Assembly (NCBI RefSeq): GCF_010093305.1
Contig: NZ_PDWS01000019.1
Span: 1-64,000 of the forward strand
DNA from: Pseudoxanthomonas sacheonensis
Lineage (GTDB): Bacteria > Pseudomonadota > Gammaproteobacteria > Xanthomonadales > Xanthomonadaceae
Direction: 5' to 3'
Length of the DNA: 64,000 nucleotides
Part shown: positions 1 to 9,942 of the stretch, piece by piece
Numbering within the stretch: the stretch's first letter is position 1
Layout of the letters: each line of letters opens with the position of its first letter
Notes under the pieces: model-generated
What the model saw: the letters and a program-made list of their open reading frames with translations, nothing else
Told to the model about the DNA's origin: nothing
Database searches by the model: none
Position numbers and translations under genes: made by a program

Positions 1-1
1 C

Positions 2-70
2 CTGCGCTTTGCGATCCGCGAAGGCGGCCGTACGGTCGGCGCCGGCGTGGTGGCCAAGATCATCAAGTGA
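2..70 (+). CDS. tuf: Elongation factor Tu, C-terminal end (partial)
   Basis: Only the last 22 codons and the TGA stop are in the window; the gene begins before base 1. The translated tail reads LRFAIREGGRTVGAGVVAKI and ends IK, the typical end of EF-Tu domain III. EF-Tu carries aminoacyl-tRNA to the ribosome as a GTP complex. Its place directly before rpsJ matches the str-S10 order (rpsL-rpsG-fusA-tuf, then rpsJ) of many gammaproteobacteria. A strong palindrome nine bases after the stop separates it from the S10 operon. Confidence 0.93.
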   Translation: MRFAIREGGRTVGAGVVAKIIK

Positions 71-79
71 CGCCCTGAC

Positions 80-110
80 CCGGTTGGGCCATGGCCCAAC
101 CGGCTTTGTC
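80..110 (+). terminator. Terminator of tuf
   Basis: Bases 80-103 are a perfect 24-nt palindrome (CCGGTTGGGCC, AT centre, GGCCCAACCGG) followed by CTTTGTC. It starts nine bases after the tuf stop codon. The T-run is short, so termination may be incomplete. Confidence 0.65.
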
Positions 111-118
111 AGGTCGTC

Positions 119-138
119 ATCCCCGCGTAGGCGGGGAT
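119..138. repeat. Short GC-rich palindrome after tuf
   Basis: ATCCCCGC and GCGGGGAT flank the loop GTAG (119-126 and 131-138). Similar ATCCCCGC palindromes are dispersed intergenic elements in many proteobacteria. A related CCCCGCA/TGCGGGG hairpin lies after rpoA at 14119-14147. Confidence 0.5.
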
Positions 139-342
139 CCACAAACAAGCCGCCAAGATGCTGGCAAAGCTCCAAAACTAAGTGTATGATTCGCGCCCGG
201 CTTTCAGGTCGGGCGTGTTGTTGCAGTATCCGCCAGCGCCTCCTGGGAGGTCGCCGGTTACCGCGAAAAGAGGTGCAGGAAGCGCCTCGTGTTCGCCAGA
301 CAAGGAAATGTCGCGTGATAGCCAGAATTGGCACCCCCGCTA

Positions 343-371
343 TTGACGGGGCGGTTCACGCGTCTTATACT
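343..371 (+). promoter_or_regulatory. S10 operon sigma70 promoter
   Basis: TTGACG (343-348) and TATACT (366-371) are 17 bases apart, close to the sigma70 consensus. It is about 170 bases before rpsJ and after the tuf terminator, so it should drive the S10 operon with a leader of roughly 165 nt. No better promoter is visible in the 472-base tuf-rpsJ gap. Confidence 0.75.
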
Positions 372-381
372 TTTCTGTCTG

Positions 382-415
382 GGCGGGCCGGTTTACCGGG
401 CCGCCTAGCTTTTCA
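382..415 (+). promoter_or_regulatory. S10 leader hairpin, possible attenuator
   Basis: The first transcribed bases fold into an 11-bp stem with one mismatch (382-392 with 395-405, loop TT), followed by TAGCTTTTC. In Escherichia coli, L4 represses its own operon through an S10 leader with a terminator-like hairpin. That this stem is its counterpart is inference. The rest of the leader (416-535) shows nothing else clear until the AAGGAAA ribosome site of rpsJ. Confidence 0.35.
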
Positions 416-542
416 GGATGAATCCCCACAGGCGGTCGCGGGTTCCAGCAGCGGCTAGCGGGGAAATAAACAGCAAGATCAATCAGGGGCAAGGCATCCC
501 AGAGGCCGCGCCCGTCGCTCTTTTAACCAAGGAAACTCCGTC

Positions 543-854
543 ATGGCGGACCAAAAGATCCGGATCCGGCTCAAAGCGTACGATCATCGCCTGATCGACC
601 GTTCGGCCAGCGAGATCGTAGAAACGGCCAAGCGGACCGGCGCGCAAGTGCGCGGCCCGATCCCGCTGCCGACCAAGATCGAGCGCTACACCATTCTGAC
701 CTCGCCGCACGTCGACAAAGACGCGCGTGACCAGTACGAGACCCGCACGCACAAGCGCGTGCTCGACATCGTCGACCCCAACGACAAGACCGTGGACGCG
801 CTGATGAAGCTCGAACTGGCTGCCGGCGTCGACGTCCAGATCAAGCTGACCTGA
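543..854 (+). CDS. rpsJ: 30S ribosomal protein S10
   Basis: The 103-residue product has the full family length, with the typical start ([16 protein letters not shown]) and a conserved [10 protein letters not shown] segment. S10 is a head protein of the small subunit and, as NusE, binds NusB in transcription antitermination. It is the first gene of the S10 operon, with AAGGAAA ten bases before the ATG. rplC follows after 10 bases. Confidence 0.98.
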   Translation: MADQKIRIRLKAYDHRLIDRSASEIVETAKRTGAQVRGPIPLPTKIERYTILTSPHVDKDARDQYETRTHKRVLDIVDPNDKTVDALMKLELAAGVDVQIKLT

Positions 855-864
855 GGCCACTGAC

Positions 865-1518
865 ATGACCGCGAAGAAATATTCGTTGGGTCTGGTCGGC
901 CGCAAGGCTGGCATGACCCGGGTGTTCACCGAAGATGGCAAGTCCATCCCGGTCACCCTGATCGAAGCAACCCCGAACCGCATCACCCAGCTCAAGACCC
1001 CCGAAACCGACGGCTACAGCGCCGTGCAGGTGGTGGTGGGCACGCGCCGCGCCGCGCTGATCAACAAGCCGGCAGCCGGTCATCTGGCCAAGGCCAAGGT
1101 CGAAGGCGGTCGTGGCTTGTGGGAGCTGCGCGTGGAAGCCGACAAGCTGGGCGACTTCACCGTCGGCGGCGAAATCAAGGCCGACATCTTCGAAGTGGGC
1201 CAGAAGGTCGACGTCCAGGGCGTGACCAAGGGTAAGGGCTTCCAGGGCACCATCAAGCGCTGGAACTTCACCATGGGCGACGCTACCCACGGTAACTCGC
1301 TGTCGCACCGCCAGCCGGGTTCGCTCGGTCAGCGCCAGACGCCGGGTCGCGTGTTTCCGGGCAAGAAGATGTCCGGCCACATGGGTGCGGTGAACCAGAG
1401 CACGCAGAATCTGGAAGTCGTGAAAGTCGATGTCGAGCGCGGGCTGATCGCCATTCGTGGCGCGGTTCCGGGCGCCCCGGGCGGCGACGTGATCGTGCGT
1501 CCGTCGAGCAAGGGATAA
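865..1518 (+). CDS. rplC: 50S ribosomal protein L3
   Basis: The 217-residue protein starts with [17 protein letters not shown] and has the long central extension ([11 protein letters not shown], then [20 protein letters not shown]) that reaches the peptidyl-transferase centre. L3 is an early-assembly protein binding 23S rRNA near its 3' end. The Gln of the GSLGQRQ loop is the residue methylated by PrmB in E. coli. Spacing to rplD is 9 bases. Confidence 0.98.
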   Translation: MTAKKYSLGLVGRKAGMTRVFTEDGKSIPVTLIEATPNRITQLKTPETDGYSAVQVVVGTRRAALINKPAAGHLAKAKVEGGRGLWELRVEADKLGDFTVGGEIKADIFEVGQKVDVQGVTKGKGFQGTIKRWNFTMGDATHGNSLSHRQPGSLGQRQTPGRVFPGKKMSGHMGAVNQSTQNLEVVKVDVERGLIAIRGAVPGAPGGDVIVRPSSKG

Positions 1519-1527
1519 GGGAGAACG

Positions 1528-2136
1528 ATGATGGAACTTGCCATCACAGGCAGCGCCAACAAATTGTCGGTTTCCGACGAAGTGTTCGGCCGCGAATTCA
1601 GTGAAGACCTGGTCCACCAGGTCGTGGTCGCGTACCGCAATGCGGGGCGCGCCGGCACCAAGGCGCAGAAGACGCGCTCGGAAGTCAACGGCACCACCAA
1701 GAAGTCCAAGAAGCAGAAGGGTGGCGGTGCACGTCACGGCGCCCTGACCGCTCCGATCTTCGTGGGCGGCGGCGTGACCTTCGCGGCCAAGCCGCGCAGC
1801 TTCGAGCAGAAGGTCAACCGCAAGATGTACCGTGCGGCGATGAAGGCCATCCTGTCGGAACTCAACCGTCAGGGCCGTCTGATGGTCGTCGACTCGTTCG
1901 ACGTCGATTCGGCCAAGACCGCCGGCCTGATCGCCAAGCTCAAGGGCCTGGAAGTCGGTCGCCGTCCGCTGATCGTCACCGAAGAGGCTTCGGAACATCT
2001 GTACCTGTCGGCCCGCAATCTTCCCTACGTGGAAGTGCGCGATGTGCAGGGCCTGGATCCGGCTTCGCTGGTCGGCGCCGATACCGTGGTGATCACCGCC
2101 GATGCGGTCAAGAAGATCGAGGAGTGGCTGGCATGA
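1528..2136 (+). CDS. rplD: 50S ribosomal protein L4
   Basis: This 202-residue protein has the usual N-terminal domain, the basic extended loop around residues 55-80 ([14 protein letters not shown]) lining the exit tunnel, and a globular C-terminal domain. In E. coli free L4 represses the S10 operon, so it is the candidate effector for the leader hairpin at 382-415. Two ATG codons stand together (1528 and 1531); GGGAGAA upstream fits either. Its stop overlaps the rplW start as ATGA. Confidence 0.97.
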   Translation: MMELAITGSANKLSVSDEVFGREFSEDLVHQVVVAYRNAGRAGTKAQKTRSEVNGTTKKSKKQKGGGARHGALTAPIFVGGGVTFAAKPRSFEQKVNRKMYRAAMKAILSELNRQGRLMVVDSFDVDSAKTAGLIAKLKGLEVGRRPLIVTEEASEHLYLSARNLPYVEVRDVQGLDPASLVGADTVVITADAVKKIEEWLA

Positions 2137-2447
2137 GCACCGCCGTCAAAATCAGCAACGAAAAAATCTTCAGCGTGCTGCGCGCTCCCCGGGTTTCCGA
2201 GAAGACCGCTCGCCTGCAGGAAGTCTCCAACCAATACGTCTTTGAAATCTCGAGCACCGCTACCAAGGCCGAAGTGAAGGCTGCGGTCGAGCAGTTGTTC
2301 GACGTCAAGGTCGAAGGCGTCAACGTGCTGAACGTCAAGGGCAAGAACAAGTCCTTCCGTAACCGCACCGGCAGCCGCGGCAGCTGGCGCAAGGCGTATG
2401 TGCGCCTGGCCGAAGGCCAGGCCATCGACGTAACCGCCAAGGCCTGA
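2133..2447 (+). CDS. rplW: 50S ribosomal protein L23
   Basis: L23 is 104 residues from the ATG at 2133, which overlaps the rplD stop in an ATGA junction and implies translational coupling. An upstream in-frame ATG at 2124 inside rplD would add three residues and lacks a better ribosome site. The sequence carries [20 protein letters not shown] and the basic loop [22 protein letters not shown]23 lies at the tunnel exit and docks SRP and trigger factor. Confidence 0.97.
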   Translation: MSTAVKISNEKIFSVLRAPRVSEKTARLQEVSNQYVFEISSTATKAEVKAAVEQLFDVKVEGVNVLNVKGKNKSFRNRTGSRGSWRKAYVRLAEGQAIDVTAKA

Positions 2448-2457
2448 GGAACATCCC

Positions 2458-3285
2458 ATGCCATTAATGAAATTCAAGCCCACTTCGCCCGGCCGCCGTT
2501 CCGCGGTCCGCGTCGTGACGCCCGACCTGCACAAGGGCGCGCCGCACGCACCGCTGCTCGAGCCGCAAAGCAAGAGCGGCGGCCGCAACCACCACGGCCG
2601 CATCACCACCCGTCACATCGGTGGTGGCCACAAGCAGCACTACCGTCTGATCGACTTCAAGCGCGACAAGGTCGGCATTCCCGCCCGTGTCGAGCGCATC
2701 GAATACGATCCGAACCGCACCGCCCACATCGCGCTGCTTTGCTATGTCGATGGCGAACGCCGTTACATCATCGCGCCGAAGGGCCTGAAGGCGGGCGACC
2801 AGGTCATCGCGGGCAGCGACGCCCCGATCCGCGCCGGCAACACGCTTCCGCTGCGCAACATTCCGGTCGGCACCACGATCCATGCCATCGAGATGAAGCC
2901 GGGCAAGGGCGCGCAGATCGCCCGTGCCGCCGGCGCCGGCGTGCAGCTGGTCGCACGCGAGCAGGGTTTCGCCACGCTGCGTCTTCGCTCCGGCGAAATG
3001 CGCAAGGTGCAGATCGAATGCTGCGCGACCATCGGCGAAGTCGGCAACACCGAGCACAGCCTCGAGAAGCTGGGTAAAGCCGGTGCCAAGCGTTGGCGCG
3101 GCATCAAGCCGACCGTTCGCGGCGCGGCCATGAACCCGGTCGATCACCCGCACGGCGGTGGCGAGGCCAAGGCCGGCCAGGGCAACCCGCATCCGGTCAC
3201 CCCGTGGGGCGTACCGACCAAGGGTTACAAGACGCGCCATAACAAGCGCACCCAGCAATTCATCGTCCGCGATCGTAGGGGCTAA
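2458..3285 (+). CDS. rplB: 50S ribosomal protein L2
   Basis: The 275-residue protein has the L2 signature near the C-terminus ([12 protein letters not shown]), including the histidine linked to peptidyl transferase function in E. coli. The N-terminal part has [20 protein letters not shown]2 binds 23S domain IV and helps join the subunits. Length is normal (E. coli 273). rpsS follows after 6 bases. Confidence 0.98.
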   Translation: MPLMKFKPTSPGRRSAVRVVTPDLHKGAPHAPLLEPQSKSGGRNHHGRITTRHIGGGHKQHYRLIDFKRDKVGIPARVERIEYDPNRTAHIALLCYVDGERRYIIAPKGLKAGDQVIAGSDAPIRAGNTLPLRNIPVGTTIHAIEMKPGKGAQIARAAGAGVQLVAREQGFATLRLRSGEMRKVQIECCATIGEVGNTEHSLEKLGKAGAKRWRGIKPTVRGAAMNPVDHPHGGGEAKAGQGNPHPVTPWGVPTKGYKTRHNKRTQQFIVRDRRG

Positions 3286-3291
3286 TCGACC

Positions 3292-3570
3292 ATGGCACGT
3301 TCACTCAAGAAGGGCCCATTCGTCGACCATCACCTCATCAAGAAGGTGGAGGCCGCCGGTGGCAGCAAGCGTCCGATCAAGACCTGGTCGCGTCGTTCGA
3401 TGATTCTGCCGGAAATGGTGGGTTTCACCATCGCCGTGCACAACGGCAAGAACCATATCCCGGTGCTGGTCAACGAGAACATGGTCGGCCACAAACTCGG
3501 CGAATTCGCCGTCACCCGTACCTTCAAGGGTCACGGTGGCGACAAGAAAGCCGCGCCGGGCAAGCGTTAA
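3292..3570 (+). CDS. rpsS: 30S ribosomal protein S19
   Basis: This 92-residue protein begins [19 protein letters not shown] and contains the family motif [17 protein letters not shown]19 forms a complex with S13 in the 30S head near the A-site. Family members have 89-93 residues. The gene sits between rplB and rplV, with 6 and 10 bases of spacing. Confidence 0.98.
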   Translation: MARSLKKGPFVDHHLIKKVEAAGGSKRPIKTWSRRSMILPEMVGFTIAVHNGKNHIPVLVNENMVGHKLGEFAVTRTFKGHGGDKKAAPGKR

Positions 3571-3580
3571 GGAGATGACC

Positions 3581-3916
3581 ATGGAAGCCAAAGCCATCCT
3601 GCGCACCGCGCGCATCTCCGCACAGAAAGCCCGCCTGGTCGCCGACCAGGTGCGCGGCCTGTCGGCCGAACGCGCCGTCAACCTGCTGAAGTTCTCGGAC
3701 AAGAAAGCGGCGCACATGATCAAGAAAGTGGTTGAGTCGGCGATCGCCAATGCCGAGAACAACCAGGGCGCAGACGTCGACGAACTGAAGATCGTGACCA
3801 TCATGGTCGACGAAGGTCCGTCGCTGAAGCGTTTCATGGCCCGGGCCAAGGGCCGCGGCACCCGTATCCTCAAGCGCACCAGCCACATCACTGTGGTTGT
3901 GGGCGCAGGCAAGTAA
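3581..3916 (+). CDS. rplV: 50S ribosomal protein L22
   Basis: The 111-residue protein has [20 protein letters not shown] at the start and the tunnel-lining beta-hairpin near the C-terminus ([18 protein letters not shown]). I chose ATG 3581 because GGAG (3571-3574) is six bases upstream; ATG 3575 would be too close to it. The open frame extends 15 codons further up into rpsS and that part is not L22-like. Changes in this hairpin confer macrolide resistance in other bacteria; the loop here looks ordinary. Confidence 0.97.
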   Translation: MEAKAILRTARISAQKARLVADQVRGLSAERAVNLLKFSDKKAAHMIKKVVESAIANAENNQGADVDELKIVTIMVDEGPSLKRFMARAKGRGTRILKRTSHITVVVGAGK

Positions 3917-3934
3917 AGGCGGAAGGAAAAAACG

Positions 3935-4654
<720 letters not shown>

Positions 4655-4660
4655 TCGGCC

Positions 4661-5074
4661 ATGTTGCAACCAAAACGTACCAAGTACCGCAAGCAGCACA
4701 AAGGCCGCAACGACGGCCTGAGCTGGAGCGGCAATCTCGTCAGTTTCGGCGAGTACGGCCTGAAGGCCACTGCGCACGGTCAGCTGACCGCGCGCCAGAT
4801 CGAGGCCGCGCGCCGTTCCATCAGCCGTTACGTCAAGCGTGGCGGCAAGATGTGGATCCGCGTGTTCCCCGACAAGCCGATCACCAAGAAGCCCATCGAG
4901 GTCCGCATGGGCTCCGGTAAGGGCAACGTGGAATATTGGGTGGCTCAGATCCAGCCGGGCCGCATGATTTATGAAATCGAAGGCGTCACCGAGGAAATCG
5001 CACGCGAGGCTTTCCGCCTGGCGGCCGCCAAGTTGTCCGTGACCACCACTTTCGTTACCCGGACGGTGCGCTAA
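4661..5074 (+). CDS. rplP: 50S ribosomal protein L16
   Basis: L16 is 137 residues, starting [20 protein letters not shown]. It carries the conserved [19 protein letters not shown] and the [13 protein letters not shown] segment. L16 assembles late, near the A-site tRNA elbow. The arginine of the RMGSGKG loop corresponds to the residue hydroxylated in E. coli L16. Its TAA shares one base with the rpmC ATG (TAATG), so the two are coupled. Confidence 0.98.
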   Translation: MLQPKRTKYRKQHKGRNDGLSWSGNLVSFGEYGLKATAHGQLTARQIEAARRSISRYVKRGGKMWIRVFPDKPITKKPIEVRMGSGKGNVEYWVAQIQPGRMIYEIEGVTEEIAREAFRLAAAKLSVTTTFVTRTVR

Positions 5075-5259
5075 TGGAACTCAAACAACTCCGCGAGAAG
5101 TCGGCCGACCAGCTGAACGAACACCTGACCGACCTGCGCAAGGAGCAGTTCTCCCTGCGCATGCAACAGGTCACCGGTCAGCTGCCCAAGACCCATGAAA
5201 CCCGTCGGGTTCGCCGCGAGATCGCTCGCGTCAAGACCCTGCTCGGCAGCAAGAAGTAA
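5074..5259 (+). CDS. rpmC: 50S ribosomal protein L29
   Basis: The 61-residue all-helical protein starts [18 protein letters not shown] and ends with the family motif [16 protein letters not shown]29 sits next to L23 at the tunnel exit. It overlaps rplP by one base, and rpsQ follows 11 bases downstream. Confidence 0.97.
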   Translation: MELKQLREKSADQLNEHLTDLRKEQFSLRMQQVTGQLPKTHETRRVRREIARVKTLLGSKK

Positions 5260-5270
5260 GGACCGCCGTG

Positions 5271-5537
5271 ATGAGCGACAACAAAGAGAAATCTCAGCGC
5301 ACGGTCGAAGGCCGCGTCGTGAGCAACAAGATGGACAAGACCGTCACCGTGCTGGTGGAGCGTCAGGTCAAGCATGCGCTGTACGGCAAGTACATCCGCC
5401 GTTCGACCAAGCTGCATGCCCACGACGCCGACAACGCCTGCAACGAAGGCGACGTGGTCCGCGTGGTGGAGATCGCCCCGCTGTCCAAGACCAAGAACTG
5501 GCGCGTGGTGGAAATCGTCACCCGTGCGGCCGTCTAA
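5271..5537 (+). CDS. rpsQ: 30S ribosomal protein S17
   Basis: S17 is 88 residues from ATG 5271; a GTG directly before (5268) would add one residue. The OB-fold core shows [20 protein letters not shown] and the basic [14 protein letters not shown]17 is a primary 16S rRNA-binding protein at the 5' domain. AAGGACC lies upstream of the chosen start. Confidence 0.97.
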   Translation: MSDNKEKSQRTVEGRVVSNKMDKTVTVLVERQVKHALYGKYIRRSTKLHAHDADNACNEGDVVRVVEIAPLSKTKNWRVVEIVTRAAV

Positions 5538-5553
5538 CAAGGAAACCTGAATC

Positions 5554-5922
5554 ATGATCCAGATGCAGAGCTACCTTGACGCGGCCGACAACTCCGGCGC
5601 CAAGGAACTGATGTGTATCAAAGTGCTGGGCGGCTCCAAGCGCCGTTACGCGCACATTGGCGACATCATCAAAGTGACCGTGAAGGACGCCATCCCGCGC
5701 GGCAAGGTCAAGAAGGGCGAAGTCTACGACGCCGTCGTGGTGCGTACCCGCAAGGGCGTGCGCCGTGCGGACGGTTCGCTGATCCGTTTCGACGGCAACG
5801 CGGCCGTGCTGCTCAACAACAAGCAGGAACCGATCGGTACCCGCATCTTCGGGCCAGTAACCCGCGAGCTGCGTTCCGAGAAGTTCATGAAGATCGTTTC
5901 GCTCGCGCCTGAAGTGCTCTGA
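5554..5922 (+). CDS. rplN: 50S ribosomal protein L14
   Basis: The 122-residue protein starts [20 protein letters not shown] and ends with the conserved [17 protein letters not shown]. Its length matches the family exactly. L14 contacts 16S rRNA helix 14 in an intersubunit bridge and is the target of the silencing factor RsfS. Spacing to rplX is 15 bases. Confidence 0.98.
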   Translation: MIQMQSYLDAADNSGAKELMCIKVLGGSKRRYAHIGDIIKVTVKDAIPRGKVKKGEVYDAVVVRTRKGVRRADGSLIRFDGNAAVLLNNKQEPIGTRIFGPVTRELRSEKFMKIVSLAPEVL

Positions 5923-5937
5923 GCCGAGGACTTATAT

Positions 5938-6252
5938 ATGAACCGTATCAAGAAGGGCGACCAGGTGGTCGTCATCGCCGGCAAGGACAAGGGCAAGCGT
6001 GGTGACGTGGTGCGTGTGGACGGCGATCGCGTGATCGTCTCCAACGTCAACATCATCAAGCGCCACACCAAGCCGAATCCGCAGGCGGGCGTCGCCGGCG
6101 GCGTGGTCGAGCGTGAAGCTTCGATGCACATCTCCAATATCGCGCTGTTCAACCCGGCTTCCGGCAAGGGCGAGCGTATCGGTTTCAAGGTGCTGGAGGA
6201 TGGACGCAAATTGCGTGTGTTCCGCTCCAGCGGTGAGGCGCTCGACGCCTAA
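5938..6252 (+). CDS. rplX: 50S ribosomal protein L24
   Basis: The 104-residue product has the KOW motif near the N-terminus ([20 protein letters not shown]) and the HTKPNPQ segment. L24 is an assembly initiator binding the 5' end of 23S rRNA. Length is normal. GCCGAGGA lies shortly before the start. Confidence 0.97.
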   Translation: MNRIKKGDQVVVIAGKDKGKRGDVVRVDGDRVIVSNVNIIKRHTKPNPQAGVAGGVVEREASMHISNIALFNPASGKGERIGFKVLEDGRKLRVFRSSGEALDA

Positions 6253-6263
6253 GGAATGAAGTC

Positions 6264-6806
6264 ATGACCACCCGTCTCGAAAAGTTCTACAAGGAACAGG
6301 TTGTTCCCAGCCTGACCGAGAAGTTCGGCTACGCCAATCCGATGGAAGTGCCGCGCATCACCAAGATCACCATCAACATGGGCGTGGGCGAAGCCGCGAC
6401 CAACAAGAAGATCCTGGAGAACGCGGTCGCCGACCTGGCCAAGATCACCGGCCAGAAGCCGATCACCACCAAGTCGCGCGTTTCCGTGGCTTCGTTCAAG
6501 ATCCGCGACGGCTGGCCGATCGGCTGCAAGGTGACCCTGCGCCGCGCGAAGATGTACGAATTCTTCGATCGCCTGGTCAACGTGTCGCTGCCGCGCGTGC
6601 GCGACTTCCGCGGCGTGTCGGGCCGTTCGTTCGACGGGCGCGGCAACTACAACATGGGCGTGAAGGAACAGATCATCTTCCCGGAAATCGACTTCGACCA
6701 GGTCGACGCTGTCCGCGGCATGGATATCGCCATCACCACCACCGCCAAGACCGACGCCGAAGCCAAGGCGTTGCTCGAAGCTTTCAAATTCCCGTTCCGC
6801 AACTGA
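6264..6806 (+). CDS. rplE: 50S ribosomal protein L5
   Basis: The 180-residue protein shows [18 protein letters not shown] and the signature [21 protein letters not shown]5 binds 5S rRNA together with L18 and touches the P-site tRNA. Length is that of E. coli L5 plus one. rpsN starts 20 bases downstream behind AAGGAAA. Confidence 0.98.
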   Translation: MTTRLEKFYKEQVVPSLTEKFGYANPMEVPRITKITINMGVGEAATNKKILENAVADLAKITGQKPITTKSRVSVASFKIRDGWPIGCKVTLRRAKMYEFFDRLVNVSLPRVRDFRGVSGRSFDGRGNYNMGVKEQIIFPEIDFDQVDAVRGMDIAITTTAKTDAEAKALLEAFKFPFRN

Positions 6807-6826
6807 TTCGCCAAGGAAACCTGAGC

Positions 6827-7132
6827 ATGGCAAAGACCTCAATGGTTAACCGCGACATCAAGCGGGCCAAACTGTCCAAGAAGTACGCCGCCAAGCGCGA
6901 AGCGCTGAAGAAGACCATCTCCAGCCCGACCGCTTCGTACGAAGAGAAAATGGAAGCCGTGACCAAGCTGCAGAAGCTGCCGCGCGATTCGTCGCCGAGC
7001 CGCGAGCGCAACCGTTGCGCGCTGTCCGGCCGTTCGCGCGGCGTCTACAGCAAGTTCGGCCTGGGCCGCAACATGCTGCGCAAGGCGACGATGAACGGCG
7101 ACGTTCCCGGCTTGCGCAAGGCCAGCTGGTAA
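6827..7132 (+). CDS. rpsN: 30S ribosomal protein S14, zinc-free long form
   Basis: This 101-residue S14 lacks the CxxC...CxxC zinc ribbon, so it is the long C-minus form, as in E. coli. The C-terminal motif [20 protein letters not shown] is complete. S14 stabilises the 30S head. A 133-base spacer with a long hairpin separates it from rpsH, while neighbouring spacers are 5-30 bases. Confidence 0.98.
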   Translation: MAKTSMVNRDIKRAKLSKKYAAKREALKKTISSPTASYEEKMEAVTKLQKLPRDSSPSRERNRCALSGRSRGVYSKFGLGRNMLRKATMNGDVPGLRKASW

Positions 7133-7139
7133 GAAAGCC

Positions 7140-7211
7140 GGGATTAGGGATTGGAGATTCGGGATTGGCGAAAGCGCTTTTCCCAATCCCGAATCTCCAA
7201 TCCCTAATCCC
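7140..7211. repeat. Perfect 29-bp inverted repeat inside the spc operon
   Basis: Bases 7140-7168 and 7183-7211 are exact reverse complements around a 14-base loop. The arm is built from GGGATT units (GGGATTAGGGATTGGAGATT, then CGGGATTGG). It would form a very stable RNA hairpin between rpsN and rpsH. A related but imperfect GGGAATGGGGAAT element occurs at 23129-23215, so this appears to be a dispersed repeat. Confidence 0.9.
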
Positions 7212-7265
7212 AACCTAAGATTTTCGCGAAAGCGGATATCGGTGCTACTCAAAGGGTAATACGCA

Positions 7266-7661
7266 ATGAGCATGACTGATCCCATCGCCGACATGCTGGT
7301 CCGCATCAAGAATGCGGCCGCTGTAGGCAAGCCGACGGTGAAGATGCCGTCTTCCAACATCAAGGTCGCCATCGCCGGCGTGCTGAAGGCCGAAGGCTAT
7401 ATCGCCGATTCGCGCGTCAACACCGTCGACAACAAGCCGCAGCTCGAGATCGTGCTGAAGTACTTCGAAGGCAAGCCGGTGATCGAGCGTCTGACGCGCG
7501 TGTCCCGTTCGGGCCTGCGCAAGTACAGCGGCAAGGCCGATCTGCCCAAGGTGCTGGACGGCCTGGGCGTCGCCATCATTTCCACCTCCAAGGGCATCAT
7601 GACCGACTCGCAGGCGCGCCAGCAGGGCGTCGGCGGTGAAGTCCTGTGCTTCGTGGCTTAA
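7266..7661 (+). CDS. rpsH: 30S ribosomal protein S8
   Basis: The 131-residue protein starts [17 protein letters not shown] and ends with the family motif around [21 protein letters not shown]8 binds the 16S central domain, and in E. coli it represses the spc operon at the rplE start. The first ATG (7266) and a second at 7272 are both possible; AAGGGTAA is eight bases before the first. It is separated from rpsN by the 29-bp inverted repeat. Confidence 0.98.
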   Translation: MSMTDPIADMLVRIKNAAAVGKPTVKMPSSNIKVAIAGVLKAEGYIADSRVNTVDNKPQLEIVLKYFEGKPVIERLTRVSRSGLRKYSGKADLPKVLDGLGVAIISTSKGIMTDSQARQQGVGGEVLCFVA

Positions 7662-7673
7662 GGGAGTAAACGT

Positions 7674-8201
7674 ATGTCCCGTGTAGCCAAACAGCCGATC
7701 ACCCTGCCGAAGGGCGTCGAGTTCAAGAACCAGGACGATACCCTGAGCGTCAAGGGCGCCAAGGGCAGCCTGTCTCTGGCCAAGCCGGCCGGCGTCGAGA
7801 TCAAGCTCGAAGACGGCGTGCTGAACCTGTCCCCGGCCACCCCGGCCGACGACGCCATCACCGGCACCATCCGCGCGATCCTGGCCAACATGGTCAAGGG
7901 CGTGTCCGAAGGCTTCGAGCGCAAGCTCGAACTGGTGGGCGTGGGTTACCGCGCCGCCATGGCCGGCAAGGACCTGAACCTGTCGCTGGGCTTTTCGCAC
8001 CCGGTGCTGTTCAAGACCCCGGAAGGCATCACCATTTCCACGCCCACCCAGACCGAAATCCTGGTGCAGGGTTCGGACAAGCAGCGCGTCGGTGAAGTGG
8101 CCGCCAAGATTCGCGGTTTCCGTCCGCCGGAGCCCTACAAGGGCAAGGGCGTGAAGTACTCCGACGAAGTCATCATTCGCAAGGAAGCCAAGAAGGCCTA
8201 A
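7674..8201 (+). CDS. rplF: 50S ribosomal protein L6
   Basis: The 175-residue L6 has two tandem repeats of the L6 fold and the signature [11 protein letters not shown] near residues 150-160. L6 binds near the sarcin-ricin loop at the factor-binding site. AAGGGAG lies just before the ATG. Length is typical. Confidence 0.98.
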   Translation: MSRVAKQPITLPKGVEFKNQDDTLSVKGAKGSLSLAKPAGVEIKLEDGVLNLSPATPADDAITGTIRAILANMVKGVSEGFERKLELVGVGYRAAMAGKDLNLSLGFSHPVLFKTPEGITISTPTQTEILVQGSDKQRVGEVAAKIRGFRPPEPYKGKGVKYSDEVIIRKEAKKA

Positions 8202-8230
8202 GGCCTATCCGCTTCCCAAGGATCAAGATC

Positions 8231-8587
8231 ATGAGCATCAAGAACAACGCCCGTCTCCGCCGCGCCAAGAGCACCCGCGCCCACATCCGTGTGCTCGGCG
8301 TGCCGCGCCTGTCGGTGCTGCGCACCGGCCAGCACCTGTACGCGCAGCTGTTCAGCGCCGACGGTTCCAAGGTCATCGTCGCGGCCAACACGCTGCAGGC
8401 CGACGTCAAGGAAGGCCTGAAGAGCGGCAAGAACAGCGAAGCCGCCGCCCGCGTGGGCAAGGTCATCGCCGAACGTGCCGTTGCCGCCGGTATCCAGAAG
8501 ATCGCCTTCGACCGTTCGGGCTACCGTTACCACGGCCGCATCAAGGCCCTGGCCGACGCCGCCCGCGAGGCCGGCCTGCAGTTCTGA
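8231..8587 (+). CDS. rplR: 50S ribosomal protein L18
   Basis: L18, 118 residues, shows the basic N-terminus ([16 protein letters not shown]) and the conserved end [20 protein letters not shown]. It carries 5S rRNA into the large subunit with L5. The gene is followed by an unusually long 169-base spacer before rpsE. Confidence 0.98.
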   Translation: MSIKNNARLRRAKSTRAHIRVLGVPRLSVLRTGQHLYAQLFSADGSKVIVAANTLQADVKEGLKSGKNSEAAARVGKVIAERAVAAGIQKIAFDRSGYRYHGRIKALADAAREAGLQF

Positions 8588-8756
8588 TTGACGCACGCAT
8601 ATTGAAACAGCTGGGGCCCGTCCCCACGCTTTGACCCGCCGACAGGGGATTCTGTCGGACGCACCGCGACTTTTGCGCGCGACTGCGGTCCACCGTTCCA
8701 TTCCACAACCATAAGCGGCTCAGCCGTAATCACTTACTCATCAAAGGAATACGCAG
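8588..8756 (+). other. Structured 169-base spacer between rplR and rpsE
   Basis: These genes are normally a few bases apart. No gene is visible here. There are two hairpins: TGGGG-CCCGT-CCCCA (about 8612-8626) and CCGACAG with CTGTCGG (8639-8645 and 8652-8658, 6-base loop). Neither is followed by a T-run. The rpsE ribosome site AAAGGAAT is at the end. A processing site or weak attenuator is possible but unproven. Confidence 0.5.
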
Positions 8757-9305
8757 ATGGCTGAAGAACAACGTGCACCGCGGGGTCGTGATCGCGACCG
8801 CAACCGCGAAGAGAAAGTAGACGACGGCATGATCGAGAAGCTGGTCGCGGTCAACCGCGTCAGCAAGACGGTCAAGGGCGGTCGCCAGTTCACCTTCACC
8901 GCGCTGACGGTGGTGGGCGACGGCAACGGCAAGATCGGTTTCGGCTACGGCAAGGCCCGCGAAGTGCCGGTCGCCATCCAGAAGTCGATGGAGTACGCAC
9001 GCAAGGGCATGCTCAATGTCGACCTGAACAACGGCACCCTGTGGCACCCGGTCAAGGCCGGCCACGGCGCGGCGCGTGTGTACATGCAGCCGGCCTCCGA
9101 AGGTACCGGCGTGATCGCCGGCGGCGCCATGCGCGCCGTGCTGGAAGCGGTGGGCGTGAAGAACGTGCTGGCCAAGGCCGTGGGTTCGCGCAACCCCATC
9201 AATCTGGTGCGCGCCACGCTGAAGGGCCTGGGCGACATGCAGTCGCCGACCCGCATCGCGGCCAAGCGCGGCAAGAAGATCGAGGAACTCAATTATGGCA
9301 AGTGA
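8757..9305 (+). CDS. rpsE: 30S ribosomal protein S5
   Basis: The 182-residue protein has the double-stranded-RNA-binding-like N domain ([20 protein letters not shown], then [10 protein letters not shown]) and the S5 C domain. S5 works with S4 in decoding accuracy. Compared with E. coli S5 (167 residues) it has a longer charged N-terminus ([18 protein letters not shown]). Its last 11 bases overlap rpmD. Confidence 0.98.
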   Translation: MAEEQRAPRGRDRDRNREEKVDDGMIEKLVAVNRVSKTVKGGRQFTFTALTVVGDGNGKIGFGYGKAREVPVAIQKSMEYARKGMLNVDLNNGTLWHPVKAGHGAARVYMQPASEGTGVIAGGAMRAVLEAVGVKNVLAKAVGSRNPINLVRATLKGLGDMQSPTRIAAKRGKKIEELNYGK

Positions 9306-9492
9306 GTCCAACAAGACCGGTACGGTCAAGGTCCGCCTGGTGCGCGGCCTGCGTGGTTCCCAGAGCATCCACCGCTTGTCGGTGAAGGCGCTGGGCCTGA
9401 ACAAGCTCAACGATGTGCGTGAACTGAAGGACAGCCCGCAGGTACGCGGCCTGATCAACAAGGTTCACTACCTCGTGCGCGTCGAGGAGTAA
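9295..9492 (+). CDS. rpmD: 50S ribosomal protein L30
   Basis: This 65-residue protein has the L30 core ([20 protein letters not shown], then [15 protein letters not shown]). It overlaps rpsE by 11 bases, so translation is probably coupled. L30 is a small peripheral large-subunit protein. rplO follows after 5 bases. Confidence 0.96.
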   Translation: MASESNKTGTVKVRLVRGLRGSQSIHRLSVKALGLNKLNDVRELKDSPQVRGLINKVHYLVRVEE

Positions 9493-9497
9493 TCGAT

Positions 9498-9935
9498 ATG
9501 CATCTCAATACTTTGAAGCCGGGCGAAGGCGCCCGCACCGAACCCAAGCGCGTCGGACGCGGCATCGGTTCGGGCCTGGGCAAGACCTGCGGCCGCGGCC
9601 ACAAGGGTTCGTTCGCGCGTTCGGGCAAGGGCAAGATCAAGGCCAAGTTCGAAGGCGGCCAGATGCCCCTGATCAAGCGCCTGCCCAAGGTCGGCTTCCG
9701 GTCGAAGCTGAAGCTGGACTGCGCCGAAGTGCTGTCCTACCAGTTGGACAAGCTCGAAGCCGGCGAGATCGATTTCGCCGCGCTGCGTGCCGCCAAGCTG
9801 GTGCCGACCTCGGCCAAGCGCGCCAAGATCGTCAAGAAGGGCGAGCTGACCAAGAAGTTCGTGCTGAAGGGCATCGCTGCCACGGCCGGTGCCAAGGCGG
9901 CGATCGAAGCCGTCGGCGGCAGCGTGCAGGAGTAA
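9498..9935 (+). CDS. rplO: 50S ribosomal protein L15
   Basis: The 145-residue L15 begins [20 protein letters not shown] and has the glycine-rich stretch [18 protein letters not shown] that threads into 23S rRNA. Length is normal. secY begins 7 bases after the stop, as in most bacteria. Confidence 0.98.
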   Translation: MHLNTLKPGEGARTEPKRVGRGIGSGLGKTCGRGHKGSFARSGKGKIKAKFEGGQMPLIKRLPKVGFRSKLKLDCAEVLSYQLDKLEAGEIDFAALRAAKLVPTSAKRAKIVKKGELTKKFVLKGIAATAGAKAAIEAVGGSVQE

Positions 9936-9942
9936 TCGACGA

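Noticed and set aside
71-542. tRNA or small RNA gene between tuf and rpsJ
   Set aside because: No cloverleaf with CCA-type acceptor stem can be drawn; the region is explained by terminator, palindrome, promoter and leader.
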